A stretch of 64,000 bases of DNA from positions 62,001 through 126,000 of the forward strand of contig JAXGGA010001695.1 of NCBI GenBank assembly GCA_038373865.1. Reading direction: 5' to 3'. Below are positions 36,434-48,049 of this stretch, piece after piece. Made by a program: the position numbers and the translations under genes. Position 1 is the stretch's first letter, and each line of letters starts with the position of its first letter. This stretch comes from Uloborus plumipes (taxonomy: Eukaryota; Arthropoda; Arachnida; Araneae; Uloboridae). Under the pieces are notes generated by a model. It worked only from the letters and a program-made list of their open reading frames with translations, did no database searches and had not been told where the DNA came from.

Positions 36434-37132
36434 ATTTTTCTCTCAGTAATCCAGCATAAATTTTATTTAAGTTAATAACTATGCTTAACAACCTGAAACT
36501 GCAGCTTAATGGATGAAGAGAAAAAAAACATACATTTTAAGAAGTTGCAGCTTTTGCTTGATAAACATGTGCTTGATAAAAAATTTTAAATGAATATTGT
36601 GAATAGGTGTTAAAGTATGCTTAAAATAAGTTAAACTACGCTATTAAATAAGACGAGTCACTTATTTTATGTTACCGTAATTAAAAAATCTTTTTTAAAA
36701 TCATATTCTTAAACTGGACCACCGGTCCCATATAAGAAAATTATTTCGGTCCAATAAAGGAAAACACGCCATTTTTTATTCTTCAGCTCATTGTTCTGTC
36801 AAAAACTATCACAATCGCGCATGTAAATACATTGATGTAATCCTTATTAAACATAGATTATAATACTGTAACAGAATTTTACCGCAATTCTCAAGTTTTT
36901 CAGTTATTTTTCTAGAAACAAGTCCGCAAAATAAGATTTCGCACGTTTTCAACACAAATCAAGCCGTAACTCACGCTCAACAGTTCAAAGACTGGTGAAA
37001 CTTCATACACGTTGACTTTATTCCTAAAACTTTATACTTCTACTGTTAAAGTGTAGCACAGATCTCTTTACTAGATTTTAAGCCTGAGGTCCAATTTAAT
37101 CAGTGGTCCAATATAGGCGGTTTTCCCCTACT

Positions 37133-38556
37133 ACAATAGCAAATTAAACTATTGTTTGGTAATTACATAGCTTTTTATCTGTTCTCTATATTTCTCAAGA
37201 ATTCTAAATATATATAATGCATTTTTCCAAAACTATCATTCAATCTTTTTGTTCAACACTTTTTTTAATGTTGTCCTGTGATAACATTTCCAATATTAAT
37301 TTTAAAAAAAATAATTATTATTCATGGGATTGAAAAGTTGAAAGATACAGTACATGTTTTTCCACGAAATTTAAATGTCAAAATGGGATTAAAACTAAAA
37401 AGGTGAGTGGCAAAGTCCCATTACATTTGAAAGTAAGGGGAAAATTGCCTTTTTGCATATCCGTAAAAACACCCTCAGTGCTTACTGTAATCAAGTATTT
37501 CTTAAGTTCACTGCCCATTGACGAAACGTTATAGCAACGGTTTACAGTTACTTAGGGCATGTGTACTTGAAATAATCCTATGCAAGCAATACAAATGCAC
37601 CCGGTTGGTGGGTTGATGATTCACGTTGAAACTATATCAGAAGATGCTAAGGAAAAAAAGCCACAGAAAAACAAACACGCAGCGTTTACTTTTTAATCAT
37701 TCTTTAACTGATTTCTTTGTTATTGCTCTTTTTGCAATAGACCTGATGATTATCTGATGATTCATGTGGTAAGTGATACGACGGGTTGAAATTCCTTCTT
37801 GCTATGGGTTTGCAAGTCAAGCATTGTTTTGCTTTACACAGAAATTAAATTAACGTTTTAAAACTCTGGTCGATTAAAAAGCGATGAAAAATGCCACAGG
37901 GATTGAGTTTATAGAGTTTAAAGTCTATCTAAAGCAAAGAAAAGTCATCTATTTAAAATTAAGAGCTATGTACACACACACGCGCACACACCATAACGTC
38001 ACTACGAATCACTACAATACGCGTCATTACGAAGGTGCAAGGGAACACCCGATTGGACTTTGAAGTTTCGAAAGGAACAAAATGAACATATAGTCAGAAT
38101 ATTTTTTAAATCATTAGCGTTTTTACTTTTATATTTTTTGTAATTCATATACTTATTTATTTTTAAATTAAAGAGTATAAGTTTGTTTCTTGGAGGTTTT
38201 TTTTCTTTTGAACAACTCCTTGAAAAAAAGTTTTAAAAGCTAACGATTATAAAATCCTCGTTTTCTACTTTTTCTACTGAGAAACTGTTTGTACTTTTTG
38301 TTCATAACAAATTTATTGTTAGATACATTTATTGTTAGATTTATTGTTAGATTGTTATATGGGGTTCGAATTTAACTGCACCCCTTGCTCTAAAAGCTCT
38401 GAAAATTTGTCAGTCGTGGCAACCTTCCTAACAGAATTTTATCAGGAAAAAAAAAACTCGTTCAATTTATTTAATTTAATTTCAGACGCATAGTATTCCT
38501 ACTACAGTATTTTGCAACATCAGTTCCTTAAAATACACAACAAGCTCTAAAACTCT
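37133..38556. other. AT-rich non-coding stretch
   Basis: A short (AC)n tract lies at about 37973-37992 and a threefold TTATTGTTAGAT repeat at about 38322-38356. No gene is seen. Confidence 0.45.
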
Positions 38557-39062
38557 CCAGAGTCATTCCATAGTGACTAACATAACAAAATTACTGACAG
38601 CAGATATTTTTTCAACCAAAATAGCAGCATGACTAACGCAACATTTTTGCTACCCTGAAAATTAATGCTCATGTTGTGAGGCAAAATTTCTCAAAGTTAA
38701 GCAAGTGTTAAAAATTGAATGATATATTTGAAAAATGTGTGAAGTTGGCTTTTAAAAACATAAAACACATTTTTTAAATCTTAATTTGTTTTAGTCTTAA
38801 GTGCCACTTTTACTCAAGGTGGAGTGTAACTAACGTAACGTGACTAACGTAACCATCGAATAACAAGCAGTAAACACACTACAAACTATTTATTATGGCT
38901 AATCTCAGTGATAATTACAATACTTTTTCAATTTTTTTTAACTTCTTATGTTGTATGATATTTATTTATTCATTTATTTATTTATTTATTTTTTATAATT
39001 TTTCACTCCGGTATTTTTTTTTTCTTCGGCTGAGGTTGACATTCCTATGGAATGACCCTCCA
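38557..39062. mobile_element. Probable TIR element with GACTAACGTAAC motifs
   Basis: GAGTCATTCCATAG (38560-38573) is inverted at the right as CTATGGAATGACCCTC (39045-39060). The word (G/T)A(A)CTAACRYAAC occurs near 38574, 38631, 38827 and 38840. No TSD is clear and there is no ORF. It may be a MITE, class unknown. Confidence 0.5.
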
Positions 39063-41365
39063 TTGCAATAAGAACAATAGTCTGTGAAAACGGTTATTTC
39101 AAAAAGCACATCATTTTGACTCAAATCAGTAACTCATCTAATAATCTCCATCAGAGAAAGAACCACTATTTCTACAGAAAGAAAGGCAACAGTCGTTCAA
39201 ATTTCACTTTAAAAAATTCCAACCGTTTCTAACTGTTCAAAAGGATGTTGCCTACGTAAAATCATCAATAGCAAAATAATGCTCAATTGGTTGTTTTCGC
39301 AAACGATAAATCAAATAAACTTGACAGTAACCTGAAGGTCAATGCGGAAGGATGGAAAGGAATTGAAGGACGAAATTTAAGAATAATATTGCAGAGGAAA
39401 TAAGAGCATTCACATGTCTGATGAAAATTCCTTTAAACAGAAGTTTCAGAAATTGAAATTCTATCTTTTTTACTTTAACATTTAATAAGGAAACGTGTAA
39501 CTCAATGCATATTTATGAATAGCAATTTGTCACTTTCAAGATTATAATTACCTTATGATATCACATCCTGTATTTTGAAATAAACTTTTTTAGAAATTCA
39601 TGCGCAAAAGAATGTGTAACTCTTTCGCAAGAGTAATTGAGGAAAATAAGAAATAAAAAACGAGTGCAGTAATTTTTCAATTTTACGGGCTATTTCTTAA
39701 AATCTGTCTCTATTGCTATATGAATAAAAATTAATGCTCATTCTGCCCCTTTGTTTTGTTATAAGGCGGTACTTTATGGAACACTTGAGGGTTCGCTCGA
39801 TCCTCGCGGCACACTGAACTAAATTTCATGATGTCCAGATATACAATACTTTGATCATTCACTATAGTTAAAGCAAGAAAAAGAAACACGTCACTTTTTT
39901 CCATATGAATAGAGCAATTGATAAAATTCACGTGGTGCATTTGAAATTATCTAAATGATTTACTTCTTTTTTTTTCAGTAATAATAATCTTTACGATAGT
40001 TCATTCCCCCAACCCCTCTTTAGGATTTATTATCATTTGTTTTACCGAAATCTATTCGGCCAAACATGTGCTTTTGATGTTCAATACAAGTCCTGTCTTA
40101 TCTTTACCACATTGCAACGGAGATTCGAACATCCTCGAACCAGAACGAAAATGCAAGCATACAGATATCAATTTTGAAATTAGTAATAAAGTTACAACCA
40201 CAAACGTCAGCCTTGCATGTACCTGATTACTAATAAACATGCCCACTACATAACTAAGAACAAGACTTAGCGTAAATTATATCTCTAAAGGCAAAACTGG
40301 GACCTAACCTGACCCATCAACGTCACGCCAGTGATGTTAATCCTCAGTTTGGACAAAAAGTTTTATCTAGTTAAACAACATTTTCTTATTTATGATGTTT
40401 ATATTCTGTCTTACAAGTAATCATCTATCTTAATATTTCATTTTCCAACCATTACACCACAGGAGGAAACCATCGAAGGTGCTCAGAAGCGTGAATAAGT
40501 TGCAACGATTCCGACCAAAATATCTACCATTGTCTGAAGCAATCTCACAATTTCCTCAATTATCACCAAGCGTATGACGTTGAATACCCCCCTTCTGCCC
40601 CCATCGGTTACGTTTTTTCTTGCCGTCCAAGCCCCGTGTCGTTTTGTGACTTAGTCGATGTCATCGATGACGTGTCACTTACTGGAAGTGACAAGTCACG
40701 TAGTCGTCACACGTTGCAGAACTCTGTAACTGATGAAATCTGGATTTTCATCGATACGCACGCATCCAGGCGAAATATGTTGATTAAAAGGTGTTTTCTG
40801 GTAGACACGCGATGCTAGTTGAGTATCTTTGATTGAATGGATATTCGCGTGCAAATGATATTAATGAGTTTGTAAAAAGAGTTGTTGTGTGGTAGTTTTA
40901 ACACCTCAGCGTGTGGTAAATTAGTGTAATTTCCGTTATTACAGGAAACAAGTGCGGCAATGAATGTATGCAGTCATTAATTTTCTTAAAGACAAAGCTT
41001 TTTTTTTCTTTCTAAAACAAGAAAAAAAATTGTAATTTGCAGAGCAATTAGAATCCTGTTAATTTTATATTCATTTTTTCTTACCTGAGAAAGCACGCGG
41101 TTACTCTTTTTTTAACAGCTTTTGAAAAATGTTATATATCAAAGTATCATGAAGCTCTTTGTCATTCACTGGTAGTTTTTTAAGGTCAGCTTTAAACATG
41201 ACGTATGAAATATATTCATTTAGTCTTGCTGCATTTGGCTTCTCTTATAATTCAGGGTATCAAAAAATACTGAAAGCAACAAAGCAGTCTCAAACTTTAG
41301 TAACCAGAAATAGCTTAACATTTAGGGATAAAATAGAGCAGAGACCTCCATTTATTAATTTATTT
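39063..41365. other. Unique-looking stretch with a GC-richer palindromic segment
   Basis: 40440-40830 is less AT-rich. It contains a perfect palindrome GTCATCGATGAC (40660-40671) and a hairpin TGTCACTT-5-AAGTGACA (40673-40693). A splice-acceptor-like ACCACAG precedes 40465, but the downstream frame has no SIX similarity. The rest is AT-rich with nothing recognised. Confidence 0.3.
40660..40693. promoter_or_regulatory. Candidate cis-regulatory palindromes
   Basis: A 12-bp palindrome and an 8-bp-arm hairpin lie side by side, with CRE-like GACGTG. This is a candidate only, by base pattern. Confidence 0.2.
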
Positions 41366-41587
41366 TTTAGCCTACTTTCCGTTAAAAATAAAAGAAAAAC
41401 GAAAAAGGCATTAAAAGTGGCTTAATGCATCCAAAAAATATCGCCAAGTCCAAAAAATATCGCCGAGTCCAAAAAATATCGCCAAGTCAAAAAGAAATGA
41501 AAAGATAAAATAAATATCGAAAAATTAAAAATTTGAAAGTAGGGTATTGAGATGGAGAATTTGTGCGTCTGCCGGTCTGTCAGTCTG

Positions 41588-42320
41588 TCCCCCCCCCTAA
41601 TAGCTTTTGAATGAACATTCCGATTTGAACAAACTTTTTTTTGTTGGAAAGAGCTCGGCGAGTACAGCTCATTCCCATACTTGATTTTTCGATTTGAACA
41701 TTTTTTGGTTCAACTTTGAGCCGTTCAAACAACCTGTCCGCGATACTAACTTTTTAATGAACAGTCCGATTTGAACAAACTTTTTTTTGTTGGAAAGATC
41801 TTATCAAGGACACTTCATTCCCGTACTTATATTTTCGATTTGAACAATTTTTCGTTCAACATTGAACCGTTCAAACAAGCTCCCTTCAAACAAGCCCCTA
41901 ATAATTTTTGAGTGACCAGTCGGATTTAAACAAACTTTTTTTTGTTCGAAGGATCTCAGAAAGGATACTTCATTACCATATTTAAATTTTCAATTTGAAC
42001 ATTTTTTCGTTCAGCATTGAACCGTTCAAACAAACTGTCACCTAATAACTTTTGAGTGAACAGTCCTATTTAAACGAACTATTTTTTGTTCGAAGGATCT
42101 TGGCAAGGATACTTCATTACCGTATTTAAATTTTCAATTTTAACCTTTTTTCGTTCAACATTGAACCGTTCAAGCAAGCTTTCCCCACCTAATAACTTTT
42201 AAGTGAACTATCCAAATTGAATAAACTTTTTTTTGTTCGAAAGATATCGGAGAGGCTCATTCCCATAGTTCGCTTTTTGATTTGAACCATTTTTCATTCA
42301 ACGTTGAACCGTTCAGAAAA
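41588..42320 (+). repeat. 147-bp tandem array, five units
   Basis: The marker GAACCGTTCAA recurs with its CCGTT at 41721, 41867, 42022, 42166 and 42309. Each unit has TTTGAACAAACTTTTTTTTG, then a GATCTCGGC-AAGGA word, then CGTTCAACATTGAACCG, itself palindromic around GTTCAACATTGAAC. Confidence 0.8.
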
Positions 42321-42765
42321 AAAGTTAACATTAGCGCCTACGGGGAAATTTAAGTTGAATGTTGATCCTGAGCTTAAAGGTGGATTTCCTTCAAACTAAT
42401 TGTAAGAAAACGGTTTTGATAAAAAATGTATGTAAAGTACTTTTCTGAATAATCTTCTGTGAGGACTGATTCCAACTCCGACTCCATAAACATGGCGGAA
42501 ATGCAGGCTCAGAAAAAAAATGATTGACTGTGCAGACGATTTTTTGTTCATTTATTTATCTGTTTTTTTTTTTTTTGCAGACGATTTTTTTTTTGTAACA
42601 AAAATTTTTCATTCGCAAGAGCCTTTTATTCTTTTTTTATATTTAACAACTGGCAACGGATTAAAAATGAAATTCGAGACATTTTATTAACGAACGAGTT
42701 TATTTTTCTTTCTTTGATAAAATGTGTTTTGATGTTCTTTGTACTTTTATTTATTTATTTATTTA

Positions 42766-43503
42766 CTAGCTTAATACCCGGCGTTGCCCGGGTGCTTATT
42801 AATACAACATAGCATTCAGGGAAAAAAAGTTTGAAAGAGTTCTATTCATATGCGTATAAAATAATTTGCATCAATCTGTCTCTTAGGTACAAACTTTGAA
42901 AAAAACTAAAATATTACACATGGAAGTGAAAAAATTGCACCAATTTCACTCGCCAAATTTAAAATATTAACTTTTCTCTATTAATTGTTCCCACTTACAA
43001 AGTAAAAATTATTATAACTCAGAAATAAATCTATTTCTCGTTCTGAAGGCTTATCTCCATTACAGACGCAACTGTCGTCGCATTGCAAATTTGAAATTCA
43101 AATTCGTGGTTCTTTTTATAAAGTCCACATGAATTATGATTGTCTTTTACTTATTTCAATGCTAAAAGGGAATAGGTGAGCCTTAAATTGAAAATTCATT
43201 ACTTTAATCGTAATCATTGTTGGAAACTACTCATATTTAAAAATCTTAAATTTCATCAATTTGAATGCTAAAAGGCCTATCTCGATTACAATATAAATCG
43301 GCTAGATTCCTATAAAAGGGTCATTTTTTGACAAAAAATTTAAATTTGAGCTTTTTAGATTTTTTAAAATTTCAAGACAACGCCTATGAGAATTCTAGGG
43401 CATCAAGGAACCTCTGTGTCAAGTTTGATGAAAATCTGACGGAAACTGTGGATTTGTATAGAGAACAAGTATATATACATACACTCATTTTTATAGATAT
43501 AGA
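42766..43503 (-). mobile_element. Helitron-like non-autonomous element
   Basis: Read on the minus strand it begins TCTATATCTATAAAAATGAG and ends ATTAAGCTAG, preceded by the hairpin ACCCGGGCAACGCCGGGT. That gives a 5' TC, a 3' GC-rich stem about 10 nt before CTAG, and insertion between A and T with no TSD: the textbook Helitron structure. Copy B of the host repeat (near 49366-49400) lacks the insert and acts as an empty site. No Rep/helicase is encoded in 738 bp. Confidence 0.85.
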
Positions 43504-43790
43504 TTTTGAAAACGATTGAGGATTTTTTCCACGGAAGAACTATAACAGTTACATTCTCTAAAAGGTGCGACAAAACTTTACTTATTCGTTTATTCACTTT
43601 TTACGTGTCTATTTCATCGAATGAGAGGGGTATATTTTGCTTTTAGAAATCAGCTTTACGTGCGAAAAAGGTATGTTTGACATAATTTTCAGTCTCAGAT
43701 AATCAAGAGAATATTGATCAAATCCTAGAATGCCGATGTCGATGTACGGGAAAGTAGGCTCGTTTAGTTCTTGACAGAACTTCTTGTTGT

Positions 43791-44468
43791 TCTTCATTTG
43801 TTATTTGATTCAGAAAAAAACCCCGCTAATGCAGATAAAGATCTCATATTCATACTAAATAATTGGGTATAATAAATAGCGGATCCATGCTATGTTAAAA
43901 AACTTGGAACCACTTTAATTAGCAAGCAAAGCAAGTTGACACATAAAATTCATCTCAAATAACCATAATGAAAATTGGATTTGATAAGCTCATAAAAATG
44001 CGATGAAAAGAGAAAGTGAAAACATAATTAGAAATATGAAGAAAAATACTGTAAGAGTAACCGTAGGGGAGACAAGGGAGGGCCGATGGGAGGTTTTTAT
44101 AACCGACCAAAAATGTCCTTATCCAGCCAATTTTGCCTTACGAATATATATATTTGTGTGTGTGTGTGTGTGTGTGTTTGTGTGTATATCATTTCATTAT
44201 TTAGCGATTCCGTTAATATTTGACTTGCTCCAAGCTAAATGAAATGAAGGGGCAAGTGGATAAAGGTGATTTGTGACAATTTATAATATGTGTACAGAAA
44301 AATACAGAAATCTCTTGGTTATTTTTAGAAAACTAAGATACGTCTACTAGTCACAGAAATGGTTGATAACTTAGAATATGACCCCGTTTTAACCGTAAAA
44401 AAATCCATAAAAAAACACAACATTTTTTTTTTTTGAAAGCTTTTTCTAGAAATTAAGAAAATTATCAC
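43791..44468. other. AT-rich stretch with (TG)n microsatellite
   Basis: A (TG)n tract lies at about 44155-44187. No gene is seen. Confidence 0.5.
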
Positions 44469-44484
44469 ATGTCACCTTAAACCG

Positions 44485-44786
44485 GGGCCGTGGTGGCCCG
44501 ATCGGTAAGGCATCGGACTCGTGTCCGGAGGGACCCGGGTTCGATCCCAGCCGATCAAAGATCCACCGTCTTGATTAATGGTGGCTGGGAGGCGTTAAAA
44601 ATGTCGTGGTCACAAAGTCCTCCAAGTGAAACGATACCTCTGGGGGTGCTGGGCCTAGGGTTTGCTCGACCCTAGGTTCTGGTTCAAAATTAATAACAGA
44701 GCGCCCTTCAGGTCCCTATCCCGGTTAAACCACGAAGCTGTGGTAGGTACGGGGGACCTTGGAGGTGTGAAATAAAATGAAATGAA
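44485..44786 (+). mobile_element. tRNA-derived SINE with 16-bp target-site duplication
   Basis: The ~70-bp head carries pol III box A (GTGGCCCGATCGG) and box B (GGTTCGATCCC). A ~200-bp unrelated body follows, then a simple (AAATG)n-like tail. The 16-mer ATGTCACCTTAAACCG flanks it exactly at 44469-44484 and 44787-44802, showing target-primed retroposition. The anticodon-region stem CGGAC/GTCCG is intact, but I cannot name the parental tRNA safely. Confidence 0.92.
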
Positions 44787-45052
44787 ATGTCACCTTAAAC
44801 CGCTTGCCTTTTCAAATGCTGATTAAAAAATACAATGTAACCGCATGTAACTAAGGCTACATACATACATGTATTTAATACTATTTGCCTAATACTATTC
44901 GCCTTTTACTACTATTTGTCCTGAACAAGTAGACATATTAGTTATATTGTTTGTCCATTATGTATAGTACATTTTTAAAAAACGCAGGGGGAAGATAAGC
45001 TTATTGTTAATCCGTTGCCCATGCAACTAAATTTTTCCTCCCCCCTCCCTCT

Positions 45053-45160
45053 TTTTTTTTCGAAATACGCCATCTCTTTGTACATATTCAACAATGTTAA
45101 ATTTAACAAATTGCGGCGGGATGACGTATGGGAAAAATTACAAAACAACCGACATTGGTA
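45053..45160 (-). repeat. Dispersed ~110-bp repeat, copy 2
   Basis: Reverse-complement match of 1829-1936, sharing TTCGAAATACGC and CGGGATGACGTATG words. Confidence 0.5.
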
Positions 45161-45635
45161 AACATTCAATTTTGGTATATACAGAAAAAAAGTAATTTTG
45201 ATTAATAATAATAATAATAATAATTTTTATATATATATAATTAAAATATATCTTTTTAAAACTTCCCCCGCATAAAGTGTTAAAACTGCAATAATAGCAT
45301 ATTTTTCAAAAATGAAATATTACAATTTTGTCATCCAATTACGAAAATAGATAGCACTGGTACTTAAAGTGAATAATGCTGACTTCTTAGAAAGAAATTC
45401 ACTATAACTCCACTAAAGCAAATACAACCAACCACCTGCAAAGCAACTAATCATCCTTCTATTACTAAAACGCTTTATTGTCAAATATTAAGAAGATAGT
45501 CTGAAGAAGAAATTAAAACAATAATGCTGGGAAAAAATGAAACACAGCACGTTTGTCGGCTTCTTCAAACAATCAGAACCAAGCGAAACCTCCAAACCAA
45601 TTAAGCAACGTCTGAACCTGCTTAGAGTTTGAGTC

Positions 45636-45660
45636 GAGTATAAAAGCAGCTGATTGGATT
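45636..45660 (+). promoter_or_regulatory. Candidate TATA + E-box/CCAAT cluster
   Basis: GAGTATAAAAGCAGCTG then ATTGG puts a TATAAAAG box, an E-box CAGCTG and an inverted CCAAT in 25 bp. The 12-mer GCAGCTGATTGG (45646-45657) recurs at 46732-46743. No transcript evidence. Confidence 0.25.
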
Positions 45661-46731
45661 GCGTGATCGAACCCACTTGGAACGTTTAAGGATGATTCGA
45701 ATTATAAGCGATGATAGTTTCGAAGAAAAAGAACCTACCATTAATTTCTATCCTCATTACCTGTAATATAAATCAAACCAGGGAAAACTGTTTTTAATAT
45801 TTTTATAGTACTCTTGATTTTTTTTTTCTCAAGTTGATGTATCTTTCCATTGCGTGTTTAAGCAGTGAAATATGTGAATGTGAATTAGGGATTGACTACA
45901 AAATATGGTAAGCAAGTTCTTCATTTGGATTTTAGAAATATTATGCATTTTTTATCTGTGTATTTATTTAATTTACTCCCCTAAAATATGAATCTAGCAT
46001 ATACCCTCTGCACCCTACCCCTCATAACGAGGAAACCATTAGTAATAATGAAAGAATCTAAATAAGTAGCAATCAAAAGGGCATATTATAAAAGGTTTTC
46101 GAAGCATAAATTATTTGCCCTCGTGTCCTCGTTATTGAAATACAAGGTCTCAAATTCGACCTAAATTTTGAGAAAAGTTGCCAAACGTGGCCAGTTTCGG
46201 TGAGAAACGGACAGTTCCTTTCACACGTTTTGCAAAGAGATATATGTCTTGCCGCGTGAAGAAGGTAAAGTTTTGTGCTATCTTCCATTTCTTACCTAGT
46301 CTTTAAAATTGGCGACTTTTTCAAAATTTCTAATGACTTCAAGAACTTATAAGTCGACAAATAATTTATGTAAAAAGAGAGAGAGAGAGGAAGAGTAAGA
46401 AGAAGAAGCAAAAAAAAGTCTTAATATGCTCTTTCAATTGCTACCGATTTATTTGGTACATACACATATATTTTTTCTGTTTTATTTATACAGATTATTA
46501 ATATTATAGTATTCTGTCTACATACACACACATATATATTCTCTGTTTTATTTTTCGGATTATTAATGTTGTAGTTTCCTATCTAGAAAACAATGCGGAA
46601 ACATTTCATTCTAATGATACGTTTATTCATTACTTTTTACAGCTTCTGTTCATCCTAAGTTTCAAACTCCTGAATCAAAAGCACAGAAATTAATTAACTT
46701 GCAGCCAATCACAGGTGTTAGGCGAACAGAT

Positions 46732-46743
46732 GCAGCTGATTGG
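46732..46743 (+). promoter_or_regulatory. Second GCAGCTGATTGG word
   Basis: Identical to 45646-45657. It lies in a GC-richer island with another CCAAT (AGCCAATCACAGGTG, near 46702) and an E-box-like CAGGTG. Confidence 0.25.
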
Positions 46744-47684
46744 CCAACGTAATAATCGCGTGTTTGGTATATTGACCGAATGCATCAGGAAATAAGGAGG
46801 GTGGACATGGGGTGCGCTTTGAGGGTGGTTACGCGCGATCATTCAGTATGAATTCGATGTAACAGGGCCGCTGAACTCACGCATTTGAATGTATATTTCT
46901 TTGCGTGATTAATTGTTTACCACTACTCTGAAAAACAATCTAGTCGAACATCTGGACTTGAAAAAAAACGAATGATGACGATAAAAGAAAATATTGAATA
47001 CTTTCCAATGTCAAATTCGAATGTGATTCGTATATTGTGATGTTCGAACTGTCCTGCCGATCCCATGAAGTCTGGAATCCTCGTCGTTTCGTCATTCAAA
47101 CAAAACATTCGTTGAAAACATTCTGCAATGGTGCCCTTATGGGAGGTCGCTGCGGCCAACCAAAAATTTTTTTTCTGGCAAATTTTGCTGATGATTCGGT
47201 CAATTTGTAGACAATTATGCAACATTGAAAACTTTTTTTTTTAAAAGAGTATTTTAAATTGTCTTTTAATAATGCCTAATGCTCCTTTCATTAGATGTTC
47301 GCATGTATGATATGTGTGCATACACTATTTTATTATTTGGTAAAACTTGAATTTCAATTAGCAAATTGAGCATTTTGCTAATCCCAAGCATTTTATTTCT
47401 GGATCTACTGCATTCAAGCAAAATTATGGCAGGCTCCAAGTCCAATCTGAAAAAGGAATCACACTGCAACTGTAGTTGAAAACGAAAATAAATAGCAATT
47501 CGCCATTGCCGAAAACAAAACAAAAATAAATGTTACACGTTTCATTCTCTAGTGCATTGGGTTAATGTCAATTTTTAAACAATATGACGACATTTTTAGG
47601 CCCTCCTCCGATTTTATATTTTTCCGCTTCTTGCGTCTTTTATCATTAGTCTGTCCGAAAACATAAAATCGGGGTTCCACAGTA

Positions 47685-48049
47685 CACTGTAAAATATTGT
47701 GTTTACAGTATAATACAGCTAATTTTACATTAATAAACTGTAAAACTGCTAACTTTACAATACTAAACTAAAATTTTACAGTAATAAACTATTATGTTTG
47801 ATAATTTTACTGTTTATTACCTTGAATTTTACAGTTGTAAACTGGAACCTCTGCTGCCAGTATTATACTGTTGTTTTTACAGTATAATACAGCTAAATTT
47901 TACGGCAATAAACTGTAAAAATTTCTAACTTTACATTAAGAAGCTAAAATTGCTATTTTTACTGCTATTGTGCATTTTAGAGTTTCAAATTGGAACCTCG
48001 GCTGCCAGTATTATACTGCAAAAGCAACAGTTCTTTTTTTTTTGCGGTG
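47685..48049 (+). repeat. CACTGTAAAA-type MITE, copy 8
   Basis: Dimeric copy with TA TSD (47683-47684 and 48050-48051), ends CACTGTAAAATATTG and TTTTGCGGTG. Confidence 0.85.

Larger units (their letters stand above)
35005..37132 (-). mobile_element. pogo/Tigger-like DNA transposon, 2.1 kb, with decayed transposase
   Basis: The left end AGTAGGGGAAGACCGCCTAT continues into ATTGGACC. The right end is its inverse (GGTCCAATATAGGCGG then TTTTCCCCTACT), about 28 bp with one mismatch. TA lies next to the GGGGAA core on both sides, as in the 889-1794 element. A minus-strand transposase relic fills the centre. A 181-bp hAT MITE is nested at 35687-35867. The words GGACC and ATTGGACC recur just inside both ends. 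Confidence 0.8.
41366..43790 (+). mobile_element. Composite ~1.65-kb repeat family, copy A (with Helitron insertion)
   Basis: Inverted ends AGCCTACTTTCCGTT (41370) and ACGGGAAAGTAGGCT (about 43747-43761). Between them lie TTGGCGATATTTTTT-type words, a five-unit 147-bp array, a GACTCCGACTCC segment and a CAGACGATTTTTT segment. The inverted relative at 49085-50690 has the same order, and a partial third copy starts near 62300. Homology continues ~25 bp beyond the right inverted end, so the true terminus is uncertain. No coding region is recognised. Confidence 0.65.
44803..47684. other. Largely unique stretch with two GC-richer islands
   Basis: It contains the dispersed repeat at 45053-45160, an (AAT)n/(TA)n tract at 45204-45238, a purine tract at 46377-46410, and islands at about 45540-45720 and 46640-46880. 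Several minus-strand frames lack recognisable domains. I see no exon. Confidence 0.35.

Noticed and set aside
40465..40581. Possible second SIX exon after an ACCACAG acceptor
   Set aside because: The phase fits and the frame is open for ~38 codons, but the peptide shows no resemblance to SIX1/2 C-termini. Without transcript support I do not call it.
44485..44555. Functional tRNA gene
   Set aside because: Cloverleaf is incomplete and the unit lies inside a retroposon with an exact 16-bp TSD.
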